Below are positions 1-10,209 of a stretch of DNA of 64,000 bases, piece after piece (position 1 is the first letter of the stretch; each line of letters begins with the position of its first letter). Position numbers and translations under genes: made by a program. The DNA comes from an uncultured Colwellia sp. GTDB taxonomy: Bacteria; Pseudomonadota; Gammaproteobacteria; Enterobacterales; Alteromonadaceae. The notes under the pieces are model-generated. The model made no database searches and was not told the DNA's origin. It was given only the letters and a program-made list of their open reading frames with translations. The DNA is taken from the NCBI GenBank assembly GCA_913058145.1, contig CAJXQM010000001.1, forward strand, positions 1 through 64,000, in the 5' to 3' direction.

Positions 1-151
1 TAATATCTTCCTGCATAAGTACCTAGGCGAACTAAAATAAGCCGTGTAAAACAATCTATTACTGAATTTTTATTATACGGGAATAAGCTTCTTCTTAGAG
101 AAGCATACGTAAAATTATCTTTAGCTTTATACTTTTAAGTAAAACATTAAT

Positions 152-188
152 ACTAAAAACCAGTGAAAGTTCTTCACTGGTTTTTAGT
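152..188. terminator. Bidirectional intrinsic terminator downstream of the deacetylase gene
   Basis: Perfect 16-bp stem actaaaaaccagtgaa / ttcactggtttttagt with 5-nt loop; A-tract and T-tract on the two sides. Confidence 0.8.
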
Positions 189-274
189 TACTGATAACTA
201 ATTCATAAAATAAATTTAGTGTTAAGAAGTATTGTTTATCACCATGTTCACTTAATATATTTATGTACTTTATT

Positions 275-1228
275 TTAATTACCAATCAAACCATTAATAT
301 GGGCAACAACACTTCTGCCTAGAGCACCTAGATGATAACCACCTTCAAGCATTGACACTATTCGACCTTGTCCGTGTTCTTTGACAATGTTTTTTAATTC
401 ATCAGTAACCCAACGATAATCATCTTCAGTTAAACTAACCTGAGACATGTCATCTTCAATGTGGGCATCAAAACCAGCTGAAATAAGGATCAACTCTGGT
501 TTGAATTTATTTAAAGCGGGTAGCCAATTTTCAGTGATCGCTTTTCGAAAGTCAGGACCTTTTGTTGTAGCGACTAATGGTGTATTGATAACAGGTGGTG
601 TATCACTCTCTACAATTTCAAACGGATACAGTGGATATTCATAACTTGAACAAAAAAGGTAACCTTTATCATCTTCGGGAGTTGCATTAAAGTGATTTCT
701 TACAATGTCTTCAGTACCATTTCCATGATGGACATCAAAATCGACTATCGCAATACGCTTTAAACCATATTTTTGTTTAGCATAAGCGGCTGCTATAGCA
801 ACGTTATTGAAAAAACAAAAACCCATGCCTTTATTGTGTTCAGCATGGTGTCCTGGCGGCCTAGTAGTACAAAATGCAGAGGTTAACGTGCCTTGCATGA
901 CTAAGTCAACGGCATCTACAGCAGCGCCGGCAGAATACAAAATAGAGCTGAGCGTTTTGGAATTCATCACAGAATCTGCGCCCACGGTAAAGTTTCCCTC
1001 ACCTTCATTAGGGGCATTATCGAAAACAAAATCGATATACGCTTGTGTATGTGCTAAAAGTAGTAATTCTTTATCAATGGGCTTTGAATCAAACTGTCGT
1101 ACAACATAATCCAGACCACTTCGAATCAATTGATCTGAAATAGCGGATAAACGTTTTCCGTTTTCAGGGTGGTGTTCACCCATATCATGTTCACCACAAC
1201 GGTAGTGGCCTATAATTCCAACGGTCAT
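275..1228 (-). CDS. Histone deacetylase family protein (AcuC/HDAC-like)
   Basis: Motifs RPPGHHAE, GFCFFNNVAIAA, IVDFDVHHGNGTE, LISAGFDAH, LEGGYHLGALGRSV typical of class II-like bacterial HDACs. Confidence 0.93.
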   Translation of the reverse strand: MTVGIIGHYRCGEHDMGEHHPENGKRLSAISDQLIRSGLDYVVRQFDSKPIDKELLLLAHTQAYIDFVFDNAPNEGEGNFTVGADSVMNSKTLSSILYSAGAAVDAVDLVMQGTLTSAFCTTRPPGHHAEHNKGMGFCFFNNVAIAAAYAKQKYGLKRIAIVDFDVHHGNGTEDIVRNHFNATPEDDKGYLFCSSYEYPLYPFEIVESDTPPVINTPLVATTKGPDFRKAITENWLPALNKFKPELILISAGFDAHIEDDMSQVSLTEDDYRWVTDELKNIVKEHGQGRIVSMLEGGYHLGALGRSVVAHINGLIGN

Positions 1229-1245
1229 AAATACTCCTTACTTTC

Positions 1246-3126
1246 TTATTGTGTATCCATATCAACCGTTTTAGGTTGGGTTAAGGTGAGCGTTAAACTC
1301 ACTTCATCAAAATCTTCACTCGGTTTTCGCACAAAGCCTACCTTTTCAAATACTTTTAGCATCGAAGCATTGTCTCTACGAACACAAGCAACTAAGCTAT
1401 CAAGCTTACGAATTCTGGCTATGGCAATCATTTCACCTAACAAGGTACTTGCCATACCAAGACCACGTAGACTTTCTTTAATAACAAAAGCAACTTCGCC
1501 ACTGTTCATGCTCTTAATATAATAATAACGCGCAACGGCTTGTATTACTTCACCCATATGATGATTTACCGTGAAACACAGGGCTAAATCAGTATGTTGA
1601 TCAACACTTACCAAGTTACAAGATTTTTCTCTGGTCATTTGTGTTATATGGTGATTATAACGCATGATTAGCGTTTCTTTATTATGAGAATAGAAAAACT
1701 CTTGTAGTTTACGTTCATCGGCAGGGCCTAAAGGTCTTAATATGTAATTAGTATAGGCGAAATTAAAACGCTTCATTTCTACATCGCCCAATTCAGGTAC
1801 AGAGCTTGGCGAGCTTTCTTGATATTCAGGTACCCAGTAATGTTTTCGCACATCGCTTAGTAATTTATCTCTAAATTTTGGATGAGCGATACGAATTAGT
1901 TCTAGTGCGCGTTCACGAATACTTTTACCTTGCAACGAAGCAATACCAAATTCGGTAATCACAAAGGCAACATGACCACGTGATGTAACGACACCGCCAC
2001 CTTCAGTGATGTGTGCAACTATACGAGACGTTTTACCATCTACAGTGGTGGAAGGTAGAGCTATAATCGCTTTACCTCCTTTACTTAAAGAAGCGCCACG
2101 AACAAAATCTACTTGTCCACCAATGCCACTATAGAACTGATAGCCAATAGAATCAGCCACTACTTGGCCGGTCAAATCTACTTCAATGGCGCTATTGATC
2201 GACACCATATTGTCGTTTTTAGCAATTTTGTCTGGTGAGTTTACATGCTCTGAAGGAAAAAATTCAATGTGTGGATTACCGTCAACGAAGTCATATAACT
2301 TTTGGCTACCAATACAATAAGTGACTACCGCTTTACCTTTATGGTAAGTTTTTCGCCGGTTATTGATAACACCTTTTAGCATTAAATCAATAACACCATC
2401 AGAAATCATTTCAGAGTGAATGCCTAGATCTTTATGATTACCTAAGTAGCGCAATACTGCTTCAGGAATTTTGCCTATACCTATCTGTAAGGTCGCGCCA
2501 TTTTCTATCAACATAGCAACATACTGACCAATTTGCTCTGTTCGCTTATCAATTTTAGGCGGAATGATTTGTGGCAAATCTTGTGGAGTATGCATCCAAG
2601 CGTGAATTTGATTTACATGAACAAAACTATGCCCATTGGTGCGTGGCATTTTCGGATTTACTTGTGCGATAACATACCTTGCTGCTTTTACTGCAGCTGA
2701 AACAATATCAACACTTACACCTAATGAACAGTAACCGTATTCATCAGGCGGGCTGACCATAATTAATGCGGCATCAAGTGGTAAAATATTTTCTGTAAAT
2801 AAACGTGGAATATCCGAAACAAAACAAGGCGTATAATCACCACGCCCTTCGGCAATCGCTTCTCGAATGTTTTTTCCACCAATAAATAAGCTATTTACTT
2901 TAAATAAATCTTTATGCTCAGGTTTGGCCCAAACATTCTCAGAGAGTGTTAAAATATGTACCGTTTCAATATCGTGCAAGTCGTTTGATTTAGCAATTAA
3001 ATCGTCAATTAAAGCATTAGGTACAGCGGCATTTGAGCCAATAAAAATACGATTACCTGATTTTAAATAATCATCCCAATTAATACTGTTATTTTCAGCA
3101 TCATTTACTTCATTTTTTGCTGACAT
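1246..3126 (-). CDS. Acetyl-CoA hydrolase/CoA-transferase family protein fused to a C-terminal GNAT acetyltransferase domain
   Basis: N-terminal CoA-transferase motifs (GIHSEMISDGVIDL, GIGGQVDFVRGA, VAHITEGGGVVTSRGHVAFVITEFGIA); C-terminal GNAT (VIKESLRGLGMASTLLGEMIAIAR...NASMLKVFEKVGF). Confidence 0.9.
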   Translation of the reverse strand: MSAKNEVNDAENNSINWDDYLKSGNRIFIGSNAAVPNALIDDLIAKSNDLHDIETVHILTLSENVWAKPEHKDLFKVNSLFIGGKNIREAIAEGRGDYTPCFVSDIPRLFTENILPLDAALIMVSPPDEYGYCSLGVSVDIVSAAVKAARYVIAQVNPKMPRTNGHSFVHVNQIHAWMHTPQDLPQIIPPKIDKRTEQIGQYVAMLIENGATLQIGIGKIPEAVLRYLGNHKDLGIHSEMISDGVIDLMLKGVINNRRKTYHKGKAVVTYCIGSQKLYDFVDGNPHIEFFPSEHVNSPDKIAKNDNMVSINSAIEVDLTGQVVADSIGYQFYSGIGGQVDFVRGASLSKGGKAIIALPSTTVDGKTSRIVAHITEGGGVVTSRGHVAFVITEFGIASLQGKSIRERALELIRIAHPKFRDKLLSDVRKHYWVPEYQESSPSSVPELGDVEMKRFNFAYTNYILRPLGPADERKLQEFFYSHNKETLIMRYNHHITQMTREKSCNLVSVDQHTDLALCFTVNHHMGEVIQAVARYYYIKSMNSGEVAFVIKESLRGLGMASTLLGEMIAIARIRKLDSLVACVRRDNASMLKVFEKVGFVRKPSEDFDEVSLTLTLTQPKTVDMDTQ

Positions 3127-3250
3127 TTACATTCCTGTTGTTTGACAAATGGGCTAGTTGTGTCATCTATTTCCTATTGACTATAAGTAAATAATTTAAA
3201 ATATACATAAGCTATTAACTATAAGTATGACTTAAAGTACATAATATTCA

Positions 3251-3264
3251 TTGATCTCAGTCAA
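3251..3264. promoter_or_regulatory. Putative FNR/EtrA box TTGAT-CTCA-GTCAA
   Basis: 9/10 match to TTGATN4ATCAA in a divergent intergenic region. Confidence 0.5.
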
Positions 3265-3298
3265 TGCTACAATGTTTTTTTTTCATTGAGAGTACTAA

Positions 3299-3934
3299 GT
3301 GGCAATTAATAAAATATTTATCATCGGTTTACCGAGAACAGCCACGACTAGTGTCTGTTTAGCCTTACTTGGGCTGGGATTTAAAACGGCACATAATGCT
3401 TATACACAGCATGCTTTTACACAAGCACAAGTGCTGGCAGATACGCCAATCTTTTTTGATTATCAAACACTTGATAAACACTTTCCCAATAGTAAATTTA
3501 TCTATTTAACACGAGAAGCATCATTATGGATACCCTCAATCAAGCAGCTATTACAGCGTATGATGGTAAATTTACAAAGGAATGATGGAGGCTTTAATCC
3601 TCATTTGAAGCGTTGTTATAGCGAGGTTTTTTCACCATTAACTGCCGATAACATCGAACAAGATGAATTTTTACTTAGTTGTTATCAACGTCATCAACAA
3701 GATGTGGTTGATTATTTTCAACAACGAAACCAAGATTTACTAACGCTTGATGTGAGTGATGAACACAGTTATCAAGCTCTGCTAAATTTTTTAAACGTTG
3801 AACAATTAGATGAAAATAAAAAAGGTTTTAAACCCATTAATATCGGTGGCAAGGTTAAAGCCTGGCAGGCAATTAATAATAAGCTAAAAATTGAGTCAAC
3901 AAATAAAGGCAAAATTGATAAAATTCTTTATTAA
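3299..3934 (+). CDS. Sulfotransferase family protein (GTG start)
   Basis: P-loop-like 5'-PSB motif IIGLPRTATTSVCLALLGLG and KFIYLTRE. Confidence 0.75.
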   Translation: MAINKIFIIGLPRTATTSVCLALLGLGFKTAHNAYTQHAFTQAQVLADTPIFFDYQTLDKHFPNSKFIYLTREASLWIPSIKQLLQRMMVNLQRNDGGFNPHLKRCYSEVFSPLTADNIEQDEFLLSCYQRHQQDVVDYFQQRNQDLLTLDVSDEHSYQALLNFLNVEQLDENKKGFKPINIGGKVKAWQAINNKLKIESTNKGKIDKILY

Positions 3935-4014
3935 TTTTATTATTGTAGATAAACCTCTACGCAGGTAAAATCACGATGAATTTGTCTCATCTTTTCCTTT
4001 AGAGAGTAGTACTT

Positions 4015-4587
4015 ATGTTTGAACTAAAACACCACACAGGCCAAAATTGGGTTGATGCGGTAATGGCTGATTTCCCTCATTTTTTACAAGATCATGCCGC
4101 GGCGGAGAAAAAAGCGTCAGGTATGGCTATGGCTATGCTATCGCATTATCCAGACAAAGCAAAATTAGTACGTGCGATGACTGATCTTGCTATCGAAGAG
4201 CTAATTCATTTTAAACAAGTGTTAAAATTACTTGTGGCTCGTAATGTGACGTTAGGACAAGATAAAAAAGATCCATATATTACACAAATTCGCGCTTTAT
4301 TTCGCAACGGTACAAGTTTATTTTTATTGGATAGATTACTGGTTGCGGCTGTTATTGAAGCTCGCGGTTACGAGAAGTTTTGGTTGGTGTCACAAGCGCT
4401 TCCTGAAGGTAAAGATAAAGATCTTTATGTGGCGATTGCTAATTCGGAAGAAAAACATAAAAATTTGTTTGTTGAACTCTCTTATGAGTATTTTGATAAA
4501 AACGATGTTGATCAACGCTTAGAAGAAATTTTAATTGCTGAAGCTAAAATATGCGCGGGTTTACCTATTCGCGCGGTATTACATTAA
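4015..4587 (+). CDS. miaE: tRNA-(ms[2]io[6]A)-hydroxylase
   Basis: Ferritin-like diiron motifs DHAAAEKKASGMAMAMLSHYPDK, EELIHFKQV, EARGYEKFWL, EEKHKNLF. Confidence 0.92.
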   Translation: MFELKHHTGQNWVDAVMADFPHFLQDHAAAEKKASGMAMAMLSHYPDKAKLVRAMTDLAIEELIHFKQVLKLLVARNVTLGQDKKDPYITQIRALFRNGTSLFLLDRLLVAAVIEARGYEKFWLVSQALPEGKDKDLYVAIANSEEKHKNLFVELSYEYFDKNDVDQRLEEILIAEAKICAGLPIRAVLH

Positions 4588-4620
4588 TAGTAATTTATTA
4601 CTCCTATAATCTTATGGCTT

Positions 4621-5187
4621 ATGATGAAAACATCTTTTAATAGCTTAACACCTGAATTGATCGCACAGCGTAAGTCGGTACATGAACTGTGTCGGCAATT
4701 TAGTCGCAGTCCAAGTAAAGGGAATTTAAAACGATTAAAAACGCTATTTGATTCTTGTGGTGAAGACGTGTTTATCGAACAGGGCTTTCATATGGATTAT
4801 GGCGATAATATTACGCTGGGTGATCGTGTTTTTATTAATGTTAACTGTACCCTTATTGACGGTAAGCGGGCAGAAGTTAACCAAGCTGATGATATACACT
4901 TAATAAACGGTAAAATTAGCATCGGTAACGATTGTTTAATTGGTCCTAATGTTCAGATTTTGGCGGTTTCTCATGATGTGGACCCACAAAGTCGATTAGC
5001 AAAATATAACTATGTTGATGATATTATCATTGGTGAAAATGTCTGGTTGGGTGGCGGTGTTATCATTTTAGCTGGGGTTATTATAGGTGATAATGCAGTT
5101 GTTGGTGCAGGTAGTGTGGTTACTAAAAATGTAGATGGCCAAAGTTTTTATGCGGGTAATCCAGCGCATAAAATTCGAGATTTATAG
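4621..5187 (+). CDS. Sugar O-acetyltransferase (maltose/galactoside acetyltransferase-like, left-handed beta helix)
   Basis: Hexapeptide repeats; FHMDYGDNITLGDRVFINVNCTLIDG; GGGVIILAGVIIGDNAVVGAGSVVTKNV. Confidence 0.88.
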   Translation: MMKTSFNSLTPELIAQRKSVHELCRQFSRSPSKGNLKRLKTLFDSCGEDVFIEQGFHMDYGDNITLGDRVFINVNCTLIDGKRAEVNQADDIHLINGKISIGNDCLIGPNVQILAVSHDVDPQSRLAKYNYVDDIIIGENVWLGGGVIILAGVIIGDNAVVGAGSVVTKNVDGQSFYAGNPAHKIRDL

Positions 5188-5342
5188 TTAAGGTTATAAT
5201 AGCGTTTTAATAAGGTTCTAATAAGATTTTAATATAGTTATTGAGTTATTCTCTAGGGTAAACTCATATAAGTCGTTATAGTAAATACTTATTTATTGTT
5301 ATTAGACCAATTAAATTAATACATCAACCCATAAGGTTTTAT

Positions 5343-5753
5343 ATGCACTTTCTTTCACGACGTTTAGTGATGCCCAATGACTTAAATTATGCCAACTCCT
5401 TATTTGGTGGTAGAGCATTAGAGTGGATCGATGAAGAAGCCGCTATTTACGCTATTTGTCAGTTAGAAACGAATTGTTTGGTAACAAAGCATATTGGTGC
5501 AATTAGTTTTGAATCTGCTGCTTTTCAAGGTGATGTAGTTGAATTTGGTTTAGCAACGAAAAAAGTAGGCAGAACATCTATCACCATCACTTGTTTAGTG
5601 CGTAATAAAATCACTAAAAAATCAATCTGTTTGGCGGATGATATTGTCTTTGTGAAAGTTGACTCACAAACAAGACAACCGATTCCTCACGGAAAAACAC
5701 TTGAGCAGTTGACTAAGCAAGCAGAAGCAGAAATGAACAGCTTGAACGATTAA
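5343..5753 (+). CDS. Acyl-CoA thioesterase (hotdog fold, YciA-like)
   Basis: RRLVMPNDLNYANSLFGGRALEWIDEEAA. Confidence 0.88.
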   Translation: MHFLSRRLVMPNDLNYANSLFGGRALEWIDEEAAIYAICQLETNCLVTKHIGAISFESAAFQGDVVEFGLATKKVGRTSITITCLVRNKITKKSICLADDIVFVKVDSQTRQPIPHGKTLEQLTKQAEAEMNSLND

Positions 5754-5938
5754 CGTTTTTATTATCAACAACTAGTGATTACTCAATTACGCTTCTTGAA
5801 ATTGATAATTTATGATCATTGCTTATGTTAAAATAAAGTTGCGCGATTAATTTACTTAACGGCTATAACTGAAATGTTGCTATATACGTTACATGACAAT
5901 ACAATAATATTATCATCACTATTTTTATTGACTTTATT

Positions 5939-6283
5939 ATGACTTCGGAACGTTTTGGTACCAGTGCCAACTATAAACAAAAAGAACAAGGTTATCGTGA
6001 CCGCGCATTAAAATTATTTCCTTGGGTGTGTGGCCGCTGTGCTCGAGAATTTGTTTACTCAAATATTAAAGAATTGACCGTACATCATATGGATCATGAT
6101 CATACTAACAATCCAAATGATGGCAGTAATTGGGAATTACTGTGCATATATTGCCATGATAATGAACATGCAAAATATACTGATCATGCGCAATATAAAA
6201 CCGAGGTAAAAGCCGGCGATACTAATCAAGAGTCAGCAACGTATAATCCTTTTGCTGACCTTAAATCAATGTTGAAAAAATGA
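5939..6283 (+). CDS. YajD-like HNH nuclease family protein
   Basis: CGRCAREF...LTVHHMDHDHTNNPNDGSNWELLCIYCHDNEH. Confidence 0.85.
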   Translation: MTSERFGTSANYKQKEQGYRDRALKLFPWVCGRCAREFVYSNIKELTVHHMDHDHTNNPNDGSNWELLCIYCHDNEHAKYTDHAQYKTEVKAGDTNQESATYNPFADLKSMLKK

Positions 6284-6303
6284 TATGTTAAGATAAGCTA
6301 TTC

Positions 6304-6498
6304 TTATTGAGATAAGTATTCCTGATAATTGTTAATGCCAAAATAGCGGAGTGATTTTTTAAGTTTCACTTTTTTGGCAATGAGTGACTTACCACAATAA
6401 ATTTTGACTATCTGTTTATCTGTGTTCGAGTCAATATCATAATAATGATTGCCATTTTCCATCAGGTTATCAAACTCAGTTTTCATTATTAACTTCAT
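6304..6498 (-). CDS. Small hypothetical protein
   Basis: 64-aa ORF abutting the MFS gene; no recognised domain. Confidence 0.45.
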   Translation of the reverse strand: MKLIMKTEFDNLMENGNHYYDIDSNTDKQIVKIYCGKSLIAKKVKLKKSLRYFGINNYQEYLSQ

Positions 6499-7757
6499 CA
6501 GTTCACCTTATATTCCCTTGTTTTAGCTATATGGCGACGGTAGATAATATTTACTATTAATAAGGCAAACATAAAAGGCAGGCTGCTTAACACCAGATAA
6601 TTCCAACCGCCATTAAACAAAATCCAACCAGCCATTAATGACGCAAATGCTTGGAAACCAAATAGAATAAAATCGTTTGTTGCTTGCACCTTATGTCGTT
6701 CACAGGCTTTATAACTTTGCGGTAACAGTGATGTCCCTGTTAAAAATAGAAAGTTCCAACCAACACCTAACAAAATTAATGCCCACCAATAATGCATTAC
6801 TTCTTGACCAGAAAAAGCGATTAACGCTACCGCAATGTAAATCACACTACCGAGTGTTAATAAACCTTTTAAAGCTATTTTATTGATTAACCAAGGCGTT
6901 AGTAAAGACGGTATATACATAGCAGCAATATGACTTTGTATTACCCATTTTGTTTCTACTAAACTGTGACCTTGCATGTGGTGCATACTCAATGGTGTTG
7001 CTGTCATTAAGTAACTCATCAGAGCATAACCAATAGTAGCAGTACAAACAGAAATAATAAAAATTGGCTGTTTTATTATCTTTGCTAATGGCCTTGCGTC
7101 ACCACTACTTAGTGTTTCTTTTATTTCAGGCTCTTTGAAAAACACCATAATAAGTGCCGCTAAGCCAATAAAGAAAGCTAATAAAAGAAATGAGCCTGCA
7201 TAACCATGAGGAGAGTCAAGCCATTCTTTAGCGGTTACCGCTATTTCAGGGCCTAAGAAGGCAGCAAACACACCACTTAACATTAAAATGGATAAAGTTT
7301 TAGGGATATCTTCTTCTTTGTCGGTACTTTCTATTGCGGCAAAGCGTAATTGTTGCGTGAAAGCACTGCCAATACCAAATAAGAAACTAGCGAAATTAAA
7401 TAACTCAAACAAGGCTAGCTTGGTAGATGAAATGGCTAATAATGAAGCGATAAATAGGCAACTAAACCCTGTGAATGCTGCAAATTTTCTGCCATTAGCT
7501 CTAGCAATTATTGCGGCGGGTATAGAGCCAGCAGCAACACCTAAAATCATTAAACTAATAGGCAGTGTGGCTAGGGAGGGGTTTGTTGTGAGTTCACTTG
7601 ATAATAACCCACCAATAAAAACAATGATCGGCGCAGAGCACATAACTAAAGGTTGCGCCATAAACAGTAAACTAATGTTTAGGGGTAAATTAAACTTCTT
7701 TGTGAGTATAATAGCAGTAATGGCGATGAGTGCTGTGATCAATAAAATAATAGTCAT
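6498..7757 (-). CDS. MFS transporter
   Basis: About 12 hydrophobic segments with MFS-like sequence. Confidence 0.8.
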   Translation of the reverse strand: MTIILLITALIAITAIILTKKFNLPLNISLLFMAQPLVMCSAPIIVFIGGLLSSELTTNPSLATLPISLMILGVAAGSIPAAIIARANGRKFAAFTGFSCLFIASLLAISSTKLALFELFNFASFLFGIGSAFTQQLRFAAIESTDKEEDIPKTLSILMLSGVFAAFLGPEIAVTAKEWLDSPHGYAGSFLLLAFFIGLAALIMVFFKEPEIKETLSSGDARPLAKIIKQPIFIISVCTATIGYALMSYLMTATPLSMHHMQGHSLVETKWVIQSHIAAMYIPSLLTPWLINKIALKGLLTLGSVIYIAVALIAFSGQEVMHYWWALILLGVGWNFLFLTGTSLLPQSYKACERHKVQATNDFILFGFQAFASLMAGWILFNGGWNYLVLSSLPFMFALLIVNIIYRRHIAKTREYKVN

Positions 7758-7759
7758 AA

Positions 7760-8545
7760 TTAGCCAGAGTCCATCGCCAAAATAGCTTTAATATTAACGT
7801 CTCCTGGATATTTTATTAACGATTCTTGTTGCTGTTTTCGGGCCAATACGGCCATACGATCTGATAATTCATTACCTTCAATGTTGGCATGGCCTTTAAC
7901 ATGAGATATCACTAATTTTTGCTTAATTTCTTGATAAAGCGAAAAGCACTCTTTGATTAAATTTACGTTTTTTATTTCCTCTCCTTTACCGCGTGTCCAA
8001 CCTTTTGTTTGCCAACCTTTTGCCCATTTTGTGATGCAATCGATTGAATATTTAGAATCAGACAAGACTTGCACCTGTTCAACCGATTCTAAATAATTCT
8101 TGGCAAGCTTAAAGGAATATAACAAACCATTTAACTCTGCTGTATTGTTGGTACCGTTAGCTTGGTATAAACCGTAATAAAGTACACTTATTTTACCTTG
8201 TTGATAAACAGCTAAACCAGTACCCGATTTACCTGGGTTTGGTGAACAAGCACCGTCACAATATATTTGTATTTCAGCGGTTACTTTAGTGGCTGCACTG
8301 ATATTGCTACTGTAGCTGCTTTTTTTGGCTACACTACTTTTACTCGTGCTGCTTTTATTGGTTAATGAACGTTTCATTAAGGCTTTAGTGTAAGTTGAAG
8401 CAAAGGCCGTTTCCGCCTCAACTTTAGATTCAAAGCCCATAAATTGTGCATCAGAACGGCCTTGAGTATGACTCTGCACTTCAGCCCAAGTAGTAAAAAC
8501 ACCTGTTTTAACGCCTTTCCAAATCACATAAGATTTTTTACTCAT
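7760..8545 (-). CDS. Ribonuclease H family protein with N-terminal viroplasmin-like domain
   Basis: YVIWKGVKTGVFTTWAEVQSHTQGRSDAQFMGF (viroplasmin) plus IYCDGACSPNPGKSG, TNNTAELNGLL, VSHVKGHANIEGNELSDRMA. Confidence 0.93.
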   Translation of the reverse strand: MSKKSYVIWKGVKTGVFTTWAEVQSHTQGRSDAQFMGFESKVEAETAFASTYTKALMKRSLTNKSSTSKSSVAKKSSYSSNISAATKVTAEIQIYCDGACSPNPGKSGTGLAVYQQGKISVLYYGLYQANGTNNTAELNGLLYSFKLAKNYLESVEQVQVLSDSKYSIDCITKWAKGWQTKGWTRGKGEEIKNVNLIKECFSLYQEIKQKLVISHVKGHANIEGNELSDRMAVLARKQQQESLIKYPGDVNIKAILAMDSG

Positions 8546-8742
8546 AAATATACTTTTTCTACTGATTACATAATATTAAACATTATCATCAATAAATATC
8601 CCCATAGCTAGCAAAAACCGATGAGTTGTTCTTAAAAGTGTTGATTTTTTATAAAAAAATCAACTTGGTGATTAAAATCTTTGTCCTGTGCACAAAGCTT
8701 GCTAAAATCAGCGCCACAAAGATAATGTATTTAGGATTTTTA

Positions 8743-9675
8743 ATGGCGATTAATTGGTTTCCCGGCCACATGCACAAAGCACAAAAAGAAATTAAAGAAA
8801 TATTGCCACAAATAGATGTGGTTATTGAAGTGTGTGATGCGCGCTTACCCTTTAGTAGTGAAAACCCAATGATCACCGAAATAAGAGGCGATAAGCCACT
8901 TATTAAAATTCTCAATAAAAGTGATTTAGCCGATGCCGAAAAAACAAAGCTTTGGCTGGAATATTTAGAATCGCAGCATAACGTTAAAGCGATTGCTTTA
9001 ACGACAGAAAATAATGCTATCGCGAAAATGATTCCTGATTTAATTCGAAAGCTTGTTCCAAATAAAGATGAAGAAGGCAAACAAATAAATGCCATGATCA
9101 TGGGAATTCCTAATGTGGGCAAATCAACACTGATCAATACCTTAGTAGGTAAAGCAAAAGCTAAAGTAGGTAATGAGCCAGCAGTCACTAAAGGTCAACA
9201 ACGTATTCGCCTTGAAGAAGGATTATACCTTTTTGATACGCCAGGGATGTTATGGCCAAAAATTGCCAATGAAAATAGTGGCTACCGTTTAGCGGTGTCA
9301 GGCGCGGTTAAAGATACAGCTTTTGATCATGATGACATTGCTTATTTTGCTGCAGAATACTTGTTGGCTAATTACCCAGAACGTTTGATAGAACGTTATA
9401 AGCTTGCTGAAACACCTCAACATGAAGAAGATTTAATTGAAGCTATTGGCAGAAAACGTGGCTGTATACGTAGTGGTGGTCATATTGACATGCATAAGGC
9501 CGCAGTCATTTTGATCAATGAAATAAGAGATAAAACACTAGGTGCAATTACTTTTGAAATACCTGATATTATTGAAAAAGAGAATCAATATTTTAATGAA
9601 TTAGAAGCCAAAAGAGTTGCTGCTCGTGAAGCTAAAAAGCTGGCGAGGGGACGTGGCAGAAAAAACAAAAGGTAA
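8743..9675 (+). CDS. ylqF: Ribosome biogenesis GTPase YlqF/RbgA
   Basis: MAINWFPGHMHKAQKEI; circularly permuted G motifs NKSD, GIPNVGKSTLINTL, DTPGMLWP. ORF track begins at 8626 but ATG 8743 is the family start. Confidence 0.92.
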   Translation: MAINWFPGHMHKAQKEIKEILPQIDVVIEVCDARLPFSSENPMITEIRGDKPLIKILNKSDLADAEKTKLWLEYLESQHNVKAIALTTENNAIAKMIPDLIRKLVPNKDEEGKQINAMIMGIPNVGKSTLINTLVGKAKAKVGNEPAVTKGQQRIRLEEGLYLFDTPGMLWPKIANENSGYRLAVSGAVKDTAFDHDDIAYFAAEYLLANYPERLIERYKLAETPQHEEDLIEAIGRKRGCIRSGGHIDMHKAAVILINEIRDKTLGAITFEIPDIIEKENQYFNELEAKRVAAREAKKLARGRGRKNKR

Positions 9676-9680
9676 TAACA

Positions 9681-10127
9681 ATGACTGAACAAACAGCAGC
9701 AACATTTACGTTACATTCACAACTAGCGAAAGACTGTTTTGAATTAGCAGACTTTCCCTTGTGTAAGTTACTACTATGCAATGATAGTGCATATCCTTGG
9801 TTTATTTTGGTGCCCAAAGTGAATGATATTACGGATATCTATCAGTTAGACTGGCAACAACAACAGCAATTACTGAATGAATCCAGCTTACTCAGTGAGT
9901 TGGCCATGCAAGTTTTTGTTGGTGATAAAATGAATGTAGCAGCGCTTGGTAATATCGTAGAGCAATTGCATATACATCATGTGGTGCGTTATAAAAATGA
10001 TGTAAGCTGGCCTAAACCTATATGGGGGCAGCAGCCGTTAACCCCCTATACTGAAATTGAATTAGCCGCGTTAAAAGATAAAGTATTACCAAAATTAGCA
10101 GTTGTTTTAGACGCTATTCAATACTAA
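9681..10127 (+). CDS. HIT family protein
   Basis: VEQLHIHHVVRYKNDVSWPKPIWG. Confidence 0.85.
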   Translation: MTEQTAATFTLHSQLAKDCFELADFPLCKLLLCNDSAYPWFILVPKVNDITDIYQLDWQQQQQLLNESSLLSELAMQVFVGDKMNVAALGNIVEQLHIHHVVRYKNDVSWPKPIWGQQPLTPYTEIELAALKDKVLPKLAVVLDAIQY

Positions 10128-10209
10128 ATATTATTGTTAAAGTGTTCAATCTTTATAAATGTATGAGTTTTCTTATTGTATTTTATTTTTTAGGATCAAG
10201 AGTACGATT

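Noticed and set aside
7288-7785. 165-aa plus-strand ORF
   Set aside because: Antisense to the MFS transporter gene; no domain signal.
8649-9188. 179-aa minus-strand ORF
   Set aside because: Antisense to the well-supported ylqF gene; composition is a mirror of the coding strand.
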